Assembly: GCA_041392505.1 (NCBI GenBank)
Contig: JAWKLX010000025.1
Coordinates: 55,687 to 119,686 of the forward strand
Direction of reading: 5' to 3'
DNA from: UBA6168 sp041392505
GTDB lineage: Bacteria > Bacteroidota > Bacteroidia > Chitinophagales > Saprospiraceae
Length of the DNA stretch: 64,000 bases
Every line of letters begins with the position of its first letter. Within the stretch, counting starts at the first letter, position 1. The notes beneath the pieces were generated by a model. It was not told where the DNA came from. It saw nothing but the letters and a program-made list of their open reading frames with translations, and ran no database searches. Positions 36,193-45,311 of this stretch are shown here, piece by piece. Both the position numbers and the translations under genes were made by a program.

Positions 36193-38142
36193 ATGAAACA
36201 AACAATTTTTACCTTATTTGCTTTTTTCCTTCTTAGTATCTCTGACATAAGTTTACTCGCCCAGCAGCGAATAATTTATCCAGAGCAACGCAATGCTGCA
36301 CCGGCCAACACGGAATTGAGAACTGGCTTGGAGACCAACGTGGGAACTTTCACAACTCCTTCCTCGACCCCTATCCCTCAAGCCTCTTCCATTCGAACCC
36401 GAACCGAAGCAGAAGTTATTATTGGCACGACACGTTATGACTTGCAGACCAATTCTTCTATCTGCAACCGATTTTCTCAACAAGCGGACGGCAGCATCTT
36501 TGCTACTTGGACTCAGGGTTTTTTAGAAACTGCATACAACGACAGGGGAACTGGCTACAACTCGTATACCAGTAACGGTGGTTGGGGAAGCGTCCCAACG
36601 GCACGGCTGGAATCTTCTGCCAGAACAGGCTGGCCCAATCATGTTCTTACAGCGGATGGCACCGAATTTATCGTTAACCACGTCTTTGATTCCGGGTCTT
36701 ACCGACTGCATTATTTAAAAAGAGCGGCTGGAGAGACTACTTGGACAGAGGGCGACCTTCCTACCAACACACCTTTTGGTTCGCTGTGGCCTAGGGCGGT
36801 AGCTGGCGGTGCTGATGGCAATTCTATCCATATTATTTCCGTAACCACTTCTATTGCTTTGGGTGGCATTCCTTACGAAGGTGTTGACCTCCACATTATT
36901 TATCATCGATCAACCGATGCGGGGGCAACTTGGGACATCGTAGATGGAATTATCCCAGGATTGGACAGTACATTGATGGTAGAATTAGCAAGGTCAGATG
37001 CCTATGCTATCGATACTAAAGACGACATCGTGGCTGTCGGTCTTTTTGGCCTCAACAATGACGTGAAAGTTTTTAAATCAATGGATAATGGAGACAATTG
37101 GACCAATTGGCGAATCAATGATTTCCCATTGGATAAATATGCTTTTGATACTGGTTATTCCATCAACGATCTTCCTCCCTATGATCCAAACACTACTCCC
37201 AACCCAGGAGACATTTATACTTCAGATGCATCTGGAGCAGTCTTAGTTGATAACAACGGAATGGTACATGCTTGGTATGGGGAAATGTTCATCACCGATT
37301 CCTTAGCTGGGGATGGTTGGTTTTTCTATCCTTGCACTAGTGGCATTGCTTATTGGAATGAAACCCATGGCGAGGATTCTGTCAGGACGATCACTTCCGT
37401 TTTAGATCTCAATGGTAATGGTATTTTGGACATTGATTGCCAAGCCTTCAATTTTGGACGTTATGGCCTCGCTGGGCTCAATTCCTATCCAAGTGCGGCT
37501 GTTGATGCCAATAATAATATTTACTTGAGCTATCAAATGGTTATGGAAGGGGATGAATATATCAGCGTATTGGACCCTCAACACTACACCCATGTCTGGC
37601 TAATGGCCTCCATGGACGGAGGAGAAACCTGGAATGCCCCTTATGATATCGTCAATACAGATGTTTTGTCAGACCCGGAGGCGGTATTTTTTACTGAGGC
37701 TGTATTTGGCCATCTTGCCAAGCGGGTCGACGAAAATGTGCATCTGATTTACCAAGCAGATTTTAGGCCCGGCCTAAGTACCATTGGCGATACGGATCCT
37801 ACAGAAGATAATTTCATCAACTATGTTGCAGTGAGTGTGGAAGAACTTGGTGTCGCCGTTTCAACTGAAGAACCTCTTTCCGACAAGTCTATTCAATTAT
37901 CAATCATGCCAAACCCTGCCCATGAATCTGTTAGGATTTTGTATGATCTGCCGGCAAATGAAGCTGCTACCGTTACGGTCCTTGACATAGTTGGGAAACA
38001 AGTACTTGTAGCTAATAACGTCACTGGCTTCAAAGGCTTGAACAGCGCTGTCATTAATTTAGGGGACTTAAACAGCGGAATTTATTTCCTACAATTAAAG
38101 GCAGGACAAAATACCATTACTCAAAAATTAATTATTCAGTAA
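36193..38142 (+). CDS. Secreted BNR/sialidase-like protein with T9SS sorting domain
   Basis: This 649-residue protein has a signal peptide (FTLFAFFLLSISDISLLAQ). Its body resembles BNR/Asp-box beta-propellers: HRSTDAGATWDIVDG, FKSMDNGDNWTNWRI and MASMDGGETWNAPYD are three S-x-D-x-G-x-x-W type Asp-boxes. A T9SS type A domain (about 570-649, IMPNPAHESVRILYDL, LNSGIYFLQLKAG, TQKLIIQ) ends it. Such propellers occur in sialidases but also in many non-enzymatic proteins; the sialidase Arg triad could not be confirmed. It is a surface or secreted protein. The stop codon abuts an inverted-repeat element. Confidence 0.85.
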   Translation: MKQTIFTLFAFFLLSISDISLLAQQRIIYPEQRNAAPANTELRTGLETNVGTFTTPSSTPIPQASSIRTRTEAEVIIGTTRYDLQTNSSICNRFSQQADGSIFATWTQGFLETAYNDRGTGYNSYTSNGGWGSVPTARLESSARTGWPNHVLTADGTEFIVNHVFDSGSYRLHYLKRAAGETTWTEGDLPTNTPFGSLWPRAVAGGADGNSIHIISVTTSIALGGIPYEGVDLHIIYHRSTDAGATWDIVDGIIPGLDSTLMVELARSDAYAIDTKDDIVAVGLFGLNNDVKVFKSMDNGDNWTNWRINDFPLDKYAFDTGYSINDLPPYDPNTTPNPGDIYTSDASGAVLVDNNGMVHAWYGEMFITDSLAGDGWFFYPCTSGIAYWNETHGEDSVRTITSVLDLNGNGILDIDCQAFNFGRYGLAGLNSYPSAAVDANNNIYLSYQMVMEGDEYISVLDPQHYTHVWLMASMDGGETWNAPYDIVNTDVLSDPEAVFFTEAVFGHLAKRVDENVHLIYQADFRPGLSTIGDTDPTEDNFINYVAVSVEELGVAVSTEEPLSDKSIQLSIMPNPAHESVRILYDLPANEAATVTVLDIVGKQVLVANNVTGFKGLNSAVINLGDLNSGIYFLQLKAGQNTITQKLIIQ

Positions 38143-38347
38143 CGTGAGTTCTGGATTTAGGCAATTGATTATCAAGCCCGTAGGGCTTTTATCTTTGTAG
38201 AAAGATGTCATATTAGTACGTGTGCGTTCCATCGGAACGCTATCTCGAAGAAGATACCGCTCCGCTGGAGCGGCCATCAGCTATGAATATTGGGTTCTAC
38301 AAAGATTTCGCTCCACTGGAGCGAGGCCTAATGCCAGAACTCACGTT
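38141..38347 (+). repeat. Inverted-repeat element abutting a stop codon
   Basis: The ends AACGTGAGTTCTGGATTTAG and, in reverse complement, AACGTGAGTTCTGGCATTAG are almost identical terminal repeats. Inside are CTTTGTAGAA/TTCTACAAAG and palindromes built on GCTCCGCTGGAGC and GTTCCATCGGAAC. The left end overlaps the last two bases of the T9SS gene's TAA. About 207 bp with no ORF, so a MITE-like or REP-like element. Confidence 0.7.
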
Positions 38348-38380
38348 CAGTAGTAATTTTATTTAATTGTGCAAAAAAAA

Positions 38381-38413
38381 AATCCCACTGGAAATTTCCA
38401 GTGGGATTTTTTT
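38381..38413. terminator. Bidirectional terminator
   Basis: A perfect 28-base palindrome (AATCCCACTGGAAA and its complement) is flanked by A-run and T-run, so it can stop transcription both from the T9SS gene and from the convergent caspase gene. Confidence 0.8.
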
Positions 38414-38468
38414 GTCCAACGACTGTCAAACTGAGGACTGCCGAACTGCGGACTGCCGAACTACTCGT

Positions 38469-40136
38469 CTACCTCACCACACTCACCGTCATTTTCCCAT
38501 CATAATCCCCTTTGATCACGGGGGACTGGCGGTTCATCGTATAAGCACGCACGTTACCGTCCACAAAATCGAAAAGCTCCTGTACGGAAACGATTTTGTT
38601 GTGGTCCAAATCCGCTTCCCCTTTCAGGCCACGGATGAGGAAATGGCTAAACACCCCTTGTCGGAGGCCGCTGCTTTCCAGGGAAGTTTCATCCGATTTG
38701 GAAGACATGATGAGCGCTGTTCCAGCATTGGCCATGGCCAACGTCCGGTAATAGTCTTCGAGGACGTTGCGGGTCTCACCACTTTTCATGGCCAAAAGAC
38801 TTCCGGAGTGGCAGGCATCCGCAATGACGAGCTTGTATTTCGATTTACTGCTTTGTAAAATCTCATTGATCTCCTCGTGTTCCAGTTTGTTTTGGTAACC
38901 ATCAAAATCTATCGGCAAAAACGAACCACGAAGCCCATGTCCAGAAAAATAGATCATCACCAGGTCATTCTCCCCTGCCTTATCCACCGTAGCCTTCATT
39001 GATTTTAAAATCTTTTCCTTGGTCGCATCTTCATCAATCAGGATACTGATCTGGTTGTCGGCAAGGGCGCCGCCTTCTGGGCTTTTCAAGAAAGCATACA
39101 TGCGGTAGGCATCATCATCGGTATATTTCAGCGCCTGCATGTGGCTGTAGGAAGAAATGCCTACGATGACCGCCCACACTTTCATTTCATTAGCTTTGCG
39201 GACAGCGATGTACTCATCTGGGCTGAGCGATGGGGATTCTGGTTTTTCAGCCAACCTCGGGTCTTCTTTCCCCATGTAAGAACCCTCTTTCCAGTAGCCA
39301 ATCACTTGCGTGCCATCAGGCAGGTAGAGCGTACCTTCCCCATTGAAGCTACCCAGTGCCCATTCGCCTTTGTAGCTTTCACCGTTGGCATAAAAGATCG
39401 TCCCCTCACCGTCGGGCATGCCATTGGCGAATGTCCCGATAAATTTGGCGGCGCCATCTTTATAGATGTAAGTACCGTTTCCATTTTTGCAATCACCTTC
39501 CACGCAGCCAACCTTACCATCTTCGATTAATGAATTTCCGATGTATTCGCCGCTGCGCCATTCCCCGGTGGTTTTGGTGTTGTCCGCATAATGGAAGGTG
39601 CCTTTGCCATCCTTTAGGCCATCTTTGAAGTAGCCGAAATAAAAATCTTCGTTCGGGTAAGTCAGCACCCCTTCTCCGTTTGGTTTGGAATCTTTAAATT
39701 CCCCTTCATACTTGGTGCCATCAGGATAGGCATACATCCCTTTACCGTCTTCACAATTTCCCTCCAAGCAGCCCGATTGAACAATCGGTTCCGGGTCAGG
39801 GAAAAGGGTTTCAATAACTTCCCCATCCGTCCCAATGGGCAGCCCCATTTTCCAGGTACCTTCCCAACTACGGCCATCGGCCAATGTTTTGATGCCATTT
39901 CCTTCAGGATACCGGTGTGACCATTCGCCCTTGTACGTACTGCCATCGGTATAGTAGCAAGTGCCGATGCCATGTATTTCACCATCTTTGAATTGACCGG
40001 TGTATTTGGCACCAGATGGGTACATATAAATACCAGTACCATCTTTGCAATTGCCAAAAACACATTGGGCGGAAACATCATTTGAAAGGAGAAAAAAACA
40101 AAGCGCCAAGAGGCTTAAAATTGGAATATACTTCAT
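38469..40136 (-). CDS. Secreted MORN-repeat/caspase-family protein
   Basis: This 555-residue protein has a signal peptide (YIPILSLLALCFFLLSNDVSA), then about nine MORN repeats (about 28-290; YPSGAKYTGQFKDGEIHG, YADGSTYKGEW-like units), some preceded by CVEGDCKNGNGTY. A caspase-like C14 domain follows (about 315-555): VWAVIVGISSYSHM, YFSGHGLRGS with His400 and VIADACHSGSL with Cys442, the catalytic dyad. Metacaspase-like enzymes usually cut after Arg or Lys. A signal peptide plus MORN array is an uncommon combination, pointing to the periplasm or surface. The target is unknown. Confidence 0.87.
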   Translation of the reverse strand: MKYIPILSLLALCFFLLSNDVSAQCVFGNCKDGTGIYMYPSGAKYTGQFKDGEIHGIGTCYYTDGSTYKGEWSHRYPEGNGIKTLADGRSWEGTWKMGLPIGTDGEVIETLFPDPEPIVQSGCLEGNCEDGKGMYAYPDGTKYEGEFKDSKPNGEGVLTYPNEDFYFGYFKDGLKDGKGTFHYADNTKTTGEWRSGEYIGNSLIEDGKVGCVEGDCKNGNGTYIYKDGAAKFIGTFANGMPDGEGTIFYANGESYKGEWALGSFNGEGTLYLPDGTQVIGYWKEGSYMGKEDPRLAEKPESPSLSPDEYIAVRKANEMKVWAVIVGISSYSHMQALKYTDDDAYRMYAFLKSPEGGALADNQISILIDEDATKEKILKSMKATVDKAGENDLVMIYFSGHGLRGSFLPIDFDGYQNKLEHEEINEILQSSKSKYKLVIADACHSGSLLAMKSGETRNVLEDYYRTLAMANAGTALIMSSKSDETSLESSGLRQGVFSHFLIRGLKGEADLDHNKIVSVQELFDFVDGNVRAYTMNRQSPVIKGDYDGKMTVSVVR

Positions 40137-40342
40137 GTGCAGGATGTGATGTTGGTTGTTTATTGTCAGTTATTTAGTTGTCGGTTGAAGGCAGTTGCCA
40201 ATACTAACGTGCTCGATTTAAATTAAGGTATTTGAAAAAGTAATTGTTTTGGGAAAAATGCAGCCAAAAAACAAACATCCCATTTGCGGCTAATGTTTCC
40301 CAAGCAAAATTTTGGACTGCAATTTTCACTTGAACACTTTTA

Positions 40343-43300
40343 TCAGGCGACCAATTCATTTACTTTCATCAACGGCAATTCTACATAAAAAACGGTGCCC
40401 TTGTCCTCCTCCGTTTCAAAATAAATATCACCGTTAAACCCTTCCACAATGCTTTTGCAGATAGCCAACCCAAGGCCAGTGCCGGAATTTTTAGTAGAAA
40501 AATTAGGTGTGAACACCTTTTTCTGCACCTCGGGCGGAATGCCCGTCCCGTTATCCTGAACCCTAATCAACGCCTTGTGATCTTCCTGGTACAAGGAAAT
40601 ATCAATGATGCCTTTGCGGCCATCCGGCACAGCCTGAATGGCATTTTTAAATAAATTGTTCAACACCCTTGTCAAATGGTTGCGGTCGGCGAAAACCTCA
40701 AAATCTTTGTCGGGCAACTGGATCGAGATGTCCATGTCCGGCCGCTCATTGGCAAAGAGGTGGTGTACCGATGCGACGAGGTCGTTGATGGAAAATTCGG
40801 AGTTTTCGGCTTTTGGCATCTTGGCAAAATTGGAAAACTCAGTCGCAATTTGCGCCAGCGAATCGATCTGCTCGATCAGGGTTTTGGTCACCCGTTTTAG
40901 TAACGGTTCAGCTTCGTCGGGATTAGATTGATATGCGTGCAAAAGGTATTGGATACTCAATTTCATGGGCGTCAGCGGGTTTTTGATCTCATGCGCCACT
41001 TGCTTGGCCATTTCCCGCCAAGCGTCGTCCCTTTCTTGCTGAGCCAGTAATTTCGAACTCTCTTCTATTTTACGGACTGCTTCGTTGTAGGCGTTTACCA
41101 AATCCCCGATTTCGTCCTTTCTTCGGTAGACCAAACGCTGGTTGCCACCCAATTTTAGACCACCCAAATTTTCCCGCAGCTCAGACAAGGCTTTCGTAAT
41201 CGAATTGGCAATCACGATCGCCAAACCTCCGGCAATGAGCAGGAGAAACACGTACACATTGAGCAGGGTACTCATGAAATCTGTCACGTCACTGCGGAGT
41301 TCCCGCTGACGGGCGTAGTATGGGATGCCCATGATGGCAAGTATTTCGCCGTCAACACTTTTCAGTGGCAAATAGGCCGCTGTATAATCCAAATCACCAA
41401 TGCTCTCATCTTGATCGCTCCGGACGTAGCCGAGTTTGGTGAGTTCCTGAAAAGCAAATGCACCCATTTTAGGAGCAACCAGACCTCGCTTGAAAATATC
41501 TTTTTCAGAAGAAGTAATCAGGTCGCCTTCAAGGCTGTACATGTTCACATCGAGGCGGTGTACCTCGGAGATGAGCGGGATTAGTGATGTCAATTTTTCA
41601 GCATTGATCTTTACTTCTTCTTCCTCCCTTTCCATGGCCTCGTATTCCCGGCGTTTGTCCATACCAAACTCCGTCTCAATCCGTCGGGCCACTTTTTCAC
41701 GGACCTCCCACTCTTCCCGGTGTTCCCGTTGCCAGGCTTCGATTTCATAATTAACGTTCGCCAATGCTGAGGTCACCTTCCTATCCAGCCGGCCCTTGTG
41801 ATAGTCATTGGAGGATTGTTGGAAATACCAGACCGTCACGAACCCAATGCCCAAAAAAGAAAACAGGATCATGCCGATGATCCAAAACTGGAACTGGTTG
41901 CGGAGCGAGGGTTTTGTCGTTCTCAAAAAATTGAGTGGTCCCGGAAGGGCATTGGTTAAGTAGTTGATCGTACCGAAAACCAAAACGGCCAAAGACAACA
42001 AGGTAAACACATAAGAAAAAAGCGATAACGGCTTGATGTAACCTCCCGTGTCTTTCCCGATTTTGATCAGGATATTGGCTGGGGCGTGGTACAAAAGTTC
42101 TGAACGGCGGCTGGTATGTTTGACCACACTTGTTTCCCCCTCAGGCGGCACTGTGTCATTTAAATGCTTGCCATACAACTTGTTGCGTTCTTCTACCAAT
42201 TTTCCATCTTGGTAAATGCCATAATCATAGTCGTCCAACTCGTCGAGTTGCTTATAATTGCTGACCAGCAACAGCTCCGTGTACACTTTAGAAGGGGTGG
42301 AAAATGAGCGCTTAAATTTTGCAAAAACCAACAATGGTATCTCAGTCGGGATATTCAACCGGAGCAAGTAGCCGGGGTCACGGGTGCTTTCCGACATGAA
42401 GTGCAGGTGCTCGCATCTCGTTGGTTTGGCAGCCTGGAAGCGGGTTTCCATTTCCCCCATAGTCTCCGATTGGTCATCCAATACAATACTCCCGTCATTT
42501 GTGTTGAAAGCAAATAACTCGAACTGGTAATTGTGGAGCATGTACTTGTTGTCGTCCAGCCTGTTTTCAAAAATATCTTTGATAAATTCTTTGGGTAAAG
42601 ATTGATGATGATAGCTTTCGATCAGTTCCTCCCACTCCTCAATGGCCTGTTCGCTGGAAAAATCCGGGATCACTTCTTTGAGCACATCCACCGCATATTC
42701 ATCCTGGTAGCTGCTCAGCGCTTTGGCATAAGCTTCCCGCCGATTGAAGTCTTTGTCACCGTTGTATTTATACAGCAGCATGGACGTCAAACCCGAATAA
42801 AGCATCAGCCAACCAACCAGCCACCCCAGTGTCATATTTGGTATTTCAATAAAAAACTCAAACACGACAAGATAAAGGATGGCCGCCGCCATAAAGTGCC
42901 AGAGTGGCAAATGCAAATCACCCAACTGAACCACCGGCATGGTCAACAGTAGCGCCACGGCCATGCCGGCCAGCCGCCAGTTTTTGTCCATCCCAATCTT
43001 GTGGATGGCCGTCATCATCCGGTGGCTAAAAAGGAAAAGCGCCAACAGCAGCAGCACAACGCCGATCATCGCCAGCACACTCTGGGAGTTTAGATTGAAT
43101 ACATTTTCAAAATCAAACACAATGGATGAATCCAAGACGATGCTTTTGAAAATGCTGCTGACCATGAGGATGCCCAGATTGATCGCAAAAAAGTTCAACG
43201 TCGTCAGACCAAAACGGATGGCTTTGGAGGGGTGGACAAATTCTTTGACCAAAAACTCCCGGTTGAAAAACACCATCATCCAGACCAGAAGAATGATATT

Positions 43301-44194
43301 GATGAGCAACTCTCCCAAAGAGTTAACTCCTTCTAAAATGGGGTCAGTAAATACATTCGAAAAGGTCTGGAATTCCTCAAAATGTTTGGTGAACCCCAAC
43401 TCTACGGTCATCCACCGGATGCCGACCACCGCACCCAACATAAATGCCGCCCCGACCCAGGGCTGGAAACGCCGCACCAGCGAAACGGCAATGTCGTTGA
43501 CCAACACCCCCAGCCCAATGAACCCCATCACGTAGATGAAAAACACCAACTGTAGGTGCTTCTTATCCTTTGCCGGGCCCGTGGCATCCAGCCAAGCAAG
43601 TTTTTGCCCGGCCATTGTTTTGATAGGAAAATCAGTCTCGGTTTCTTTCAAAACGACATCCCGCGGTATTTCAAAATCATCCGTTTCAAAAGTATTTGGC
43701 AAAAACTCGCTTTCCTTGGTGTACTCCCGTTTAATCGGCAGCAAGGCCACGGCAACGATTCCATTCGGCAGGTCTTTCTTGATTAATTCAAAATAGCCGT
43801 TCGGCAAACGCAACAGTTCGGTCACTTCACCAGGGCGCTGCATCTGCTGAAGGGTTTGCTGGTCGAGAAAAGCGCTGTTGTTGAGCCAGAAGACGAGTGA
43901 GTCGCCTTCGTACATCATCACATTGTATTTTCTGGAAGTAAGGCTGAGCAGACGGTTCAGGTCAGCATTCTGTTGGATGGACGGCAATTTGTCAACCCCC
44001 CGTAATTGCCTGTAAATGAACCCGGTGTCCGACAATATCGAATACACCTCCGATTCCTTCTTATGCAGGCTACGCTCAATGCGGTTGGTATAGGTCACCA
44101 AATGGTCTTCCTTGTCGATTCCAAAATCGAGCAGGGCACCCACCCCGAACAACAAAATAATGGCCGCAATAGCGTAATAGGTTCGCTTTTTCAT
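40343..44194 (-). CDS. Large multi-pass sensor histidine kinase (NtrY-like C-terminus)
   Basis: This 1283-residue kinase has one N-terminal membrane segment, an outside region (about 25-210), a block of about eight membrane segments (about 215-480), a second soluble region (about 485-720), two more membrane segments (about 730-805), a third sensing region (about 810-985) and a final membrane segment followed by a HAMP domain. Then HisKA with His1068 (QVAHEIKNPLTPMKLSIQYL) and the ATPase domain (NNLFKNAIQAVP, VQDNGTGIPPE, TGLGLAICKSIVEG). It is far longer than usual, and no response regulator gene is adjacent. The signal is unknown. Confidence 0.88.
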   Translation of the reverse strand: MKKRTYYAIAAIILLFGVGALLDFGIDKEDHLVTYTNRIERSLHKKESEVYSILSDTGFIYRQLRGVDKLPSIQQNADLNRLLSLTSRKYNVMMYEGDSLVFWLNNSAFLDQQTLQQMQRPGEVTELLRLPNGYFELIKKDLPNGIVAVALLPIKREYTKESEFLPNTFETDDFEIPRDVVLKETETDFPIKTMAGQKLAWLDATGPAKDKKHLQLVFFIYVMGFIGLGVLVNDIAVSLVRRFQPWVGAAFMLGAVVGIRWMTVELGFTKHFEEFQTFSNVFTDPILEGVNSLGELLINIILLVWMMVFFNREFLVKEFVHPSKAIRFGLTTLNFFAINLGILMVSSIFKSIVLDSSIVFDFENVFNLNSQSVLAMIGVVLLLLALFLFSHRMMTAIHKIGMDKNWRLAGMAVALLLTMPVVQLGDLHLPLWHFMAAAILYLVVFEFFIEIPNMTLGWLVGWLMLYSGLTSMLLYKYNGDKDFNRREAYAKALSSYQDEYAVDVLKEVIPDFSSEQAIEEWEELIESYHHQSLPKEFIKDIFENRLDDNKYMLHNYQFELFAFNTNDGSIVLDDQSETMGEMETRFQAAKPTRCEHLHFMSESTRDPGYLLRLNIPTEIPLLVFAKFKRSFSTPSKVYTELLLVSNYKQLDELDDYDYGIYQDGKLVEERNKLYGKHLNDTVPPEGETSVVKHTSRRSELLYHAPANILIKIGKDTGGYIKPLSLFSYVFTLLSLAVLVFGTINYLTNALPGPLNFLRTTKPSLRNQFQFWIIGMILFSFLGIGFVTVWYFQQSSNDYHKGRLDRKVTSALANVNYEIEAWQREHREEWEVREKVARRIETEFGMDKRREYEAMEREEEEVKINAEKLTSLIPLISEVHRLDVNMYSLEGDLITSSEKDIFKRGLVAPKMGAFAFQELTKLGYVRSDQDESIGDLDYTAAYLPLKSVDGEILAIMGIPYYARQRELRSDVTDFMSTLLNVYVFLLLIAGGLAIVIANSITKALSELRENLGGLKLGGNQRLVYRRKDEIGDLVNAYNEAVRKIEESSKLLAQQERDDAWREMAKQVAHEIKNPLTPMKLSIQYLLHAYQSNPDEAEPLLKRVTKTLIEQIDSLAQIATEFSNFAKMPKAENSEFSINDLVASVHHLFANERPDMDISIQLPDKDFEVFADRNHLTRVLNNLFKNAIQAVPDGRKGIIDISLYQEDHKALIRVQDNGTGIPPEVQKKVFTPNFSTKNSGTGLGLAICKSIVEGFNGDIYFETEEDKGTVFYVELPLMKVNELVA

Positions 44195-44509
44195 GGTAAT
44201 TATTTAAGCCTAAAAATTGCTTGGGTTTTTCCTTGTACCAACAGATGGGAATTTTTTTGAGCGGTCAAAAGTCAGGTCGCTTCGCTTTCTGTATCCAGCA
44301 ATGTGCCGTCCGATTGTCAACATCTCAAAAGCAAACTTATAAACATTTTGAGAGTCAAGCCTTTGTTAATTAAGATTTTTTCTCATTTGTTCTTAAATAT
44401 CCCAACAGAAGGTGGAAAGCATGCCGCAAATTTAACGCCATAAGTGAAGGTAGGTTACGGTCGTTTTGGATGCCTGGGTCCAAGATTCTCCGGCATTTAA
44501 ACCATTTGA
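44195..44509. other. Gene-free spacer upstream of the histidine kinase
   Basis: Holds a possible minus-strand TAAATTTG box at 44427-44434, which would give a leader of about 230 bases for the kinase. Nothing else was recognised. Confidence 0.35.
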
Positions 44510-45307
44510 TTACTTTACTTCTTTAAGATTTGAATATTTTGAATTAAATCGGTCGAACTGCTCAATGTGGTCGACTCCTATCACATCAACTCCTAACCGT
44601 TGCAATTTTTTCCAAACCCGTTTCTTATCCGGAGTGGCCCAGAAACGGATTTTTTTGTTTTCAGCCTGAACGGCTTTGACGATGGCAGCAACTGCCTCGA
44701 ATTCCTTTTTGTCCATTTTCCCCTTTCCCGTCCATTTTGTGTGGTGGCTAAAATTACTACTGACCAAGGGCATTAATGTGGAGTCGTACCTTTTCCCCAT
44801 ATCGTCGACCCGTCCATCCAAAAAAAAGAAAACGTAGGTATCATTTTCCATTATTTCTTGTCTCGGCAAATCACCGCTCAATAATATTTGCAGTGGCTTT
44901 TCTTTTTCCGAACTATATCTTTTTTTAAATAGTGGCTCATATTCCGTTATCAGGTCATGTAAAACATCCAGCACTTGGTCATCGTATTCCTTAATATCAA
45001 TTAGCAGCCAAATATTTATTTCATTATTTTCATTTAAATGTTTTTTTAAGGGGTTTAAATACAAATCTTGGATGTTCGGTTTATTCGGTAAGTCTTTATT
45101 ATCATGGCTGACAATGAGTTGGTTGCCATAACGAATAATATCAATTTCGATGGAATTAAAACCATGCTCTAATGCTGTGTACAAAGGCTTTTTTTGTTCG
45201 TAATCATTATGGGAATGGGCGAGGATAAAATCAAGCGTTCTGCTCATTTGGGCAGATAATAAATTGCTTAAAAAAGAAAGCAAAAAAAGAAATTGAAAAA
45301 TTCTCAC
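44510..45307 (-). CDS. GDPD/PI-PLC-like phosphodiesterase family protein
   Basis: This 265-residue protein with a signal peptide (IFQFLFLLSFLSNLLSAQ) carries the start of a TIM-barrel phosphodiesterase: ILAHSHNDYEQKKPLYTALE, GFNSIEIDIIRYGNQLIVSHD, WLLIDIKEYDD, and near the end RFWATPDKKRVWKKLQRLGV, DVIGVDH. Such proteins are found in many Bacteroidota and probably split glycerophosphodiesters or lipid head groups in the periplasm. The substrate is unproven. Its stop lies 4 bases from the WG-repeat gene upstream, so both are likely cotranscribed. Confidence 0.85.
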   Translation of the reverse strand: MRIFQFLFLLSFLSNLLSAQMSRTLDFILAHSHNDYEQKKPLYTALEHGFNSIEIDIIRYGNQLIVSHDNKDLPNKPNIQDLYLNPLKKHLNENNEINIWLLIDIKEYDDQVLDVLHDLITEYEPLFKKRYSSEKEKPLQILLSGDLPRQEIMENDTYVFFFLDGRVDDMGKRYDSTLMPLVSSNFSHHTKWTGKGKMDKKEFEAVAAIVKAVQAENKKIRFWATPDKKRVWKKLQRLGVDVIGVDHIEQFDRFNSKYSNLKEVK

Positions 45308-45311
45308 TTTA

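Noticed and set aside
42939..43535. 198-codon plus-strand ORF inside the histidine kinase gene
   Set aside because: It is antisense to membrane segments of the kinase, and its composition is rich in Ser/Thr/Asn as expected for such a shadow.
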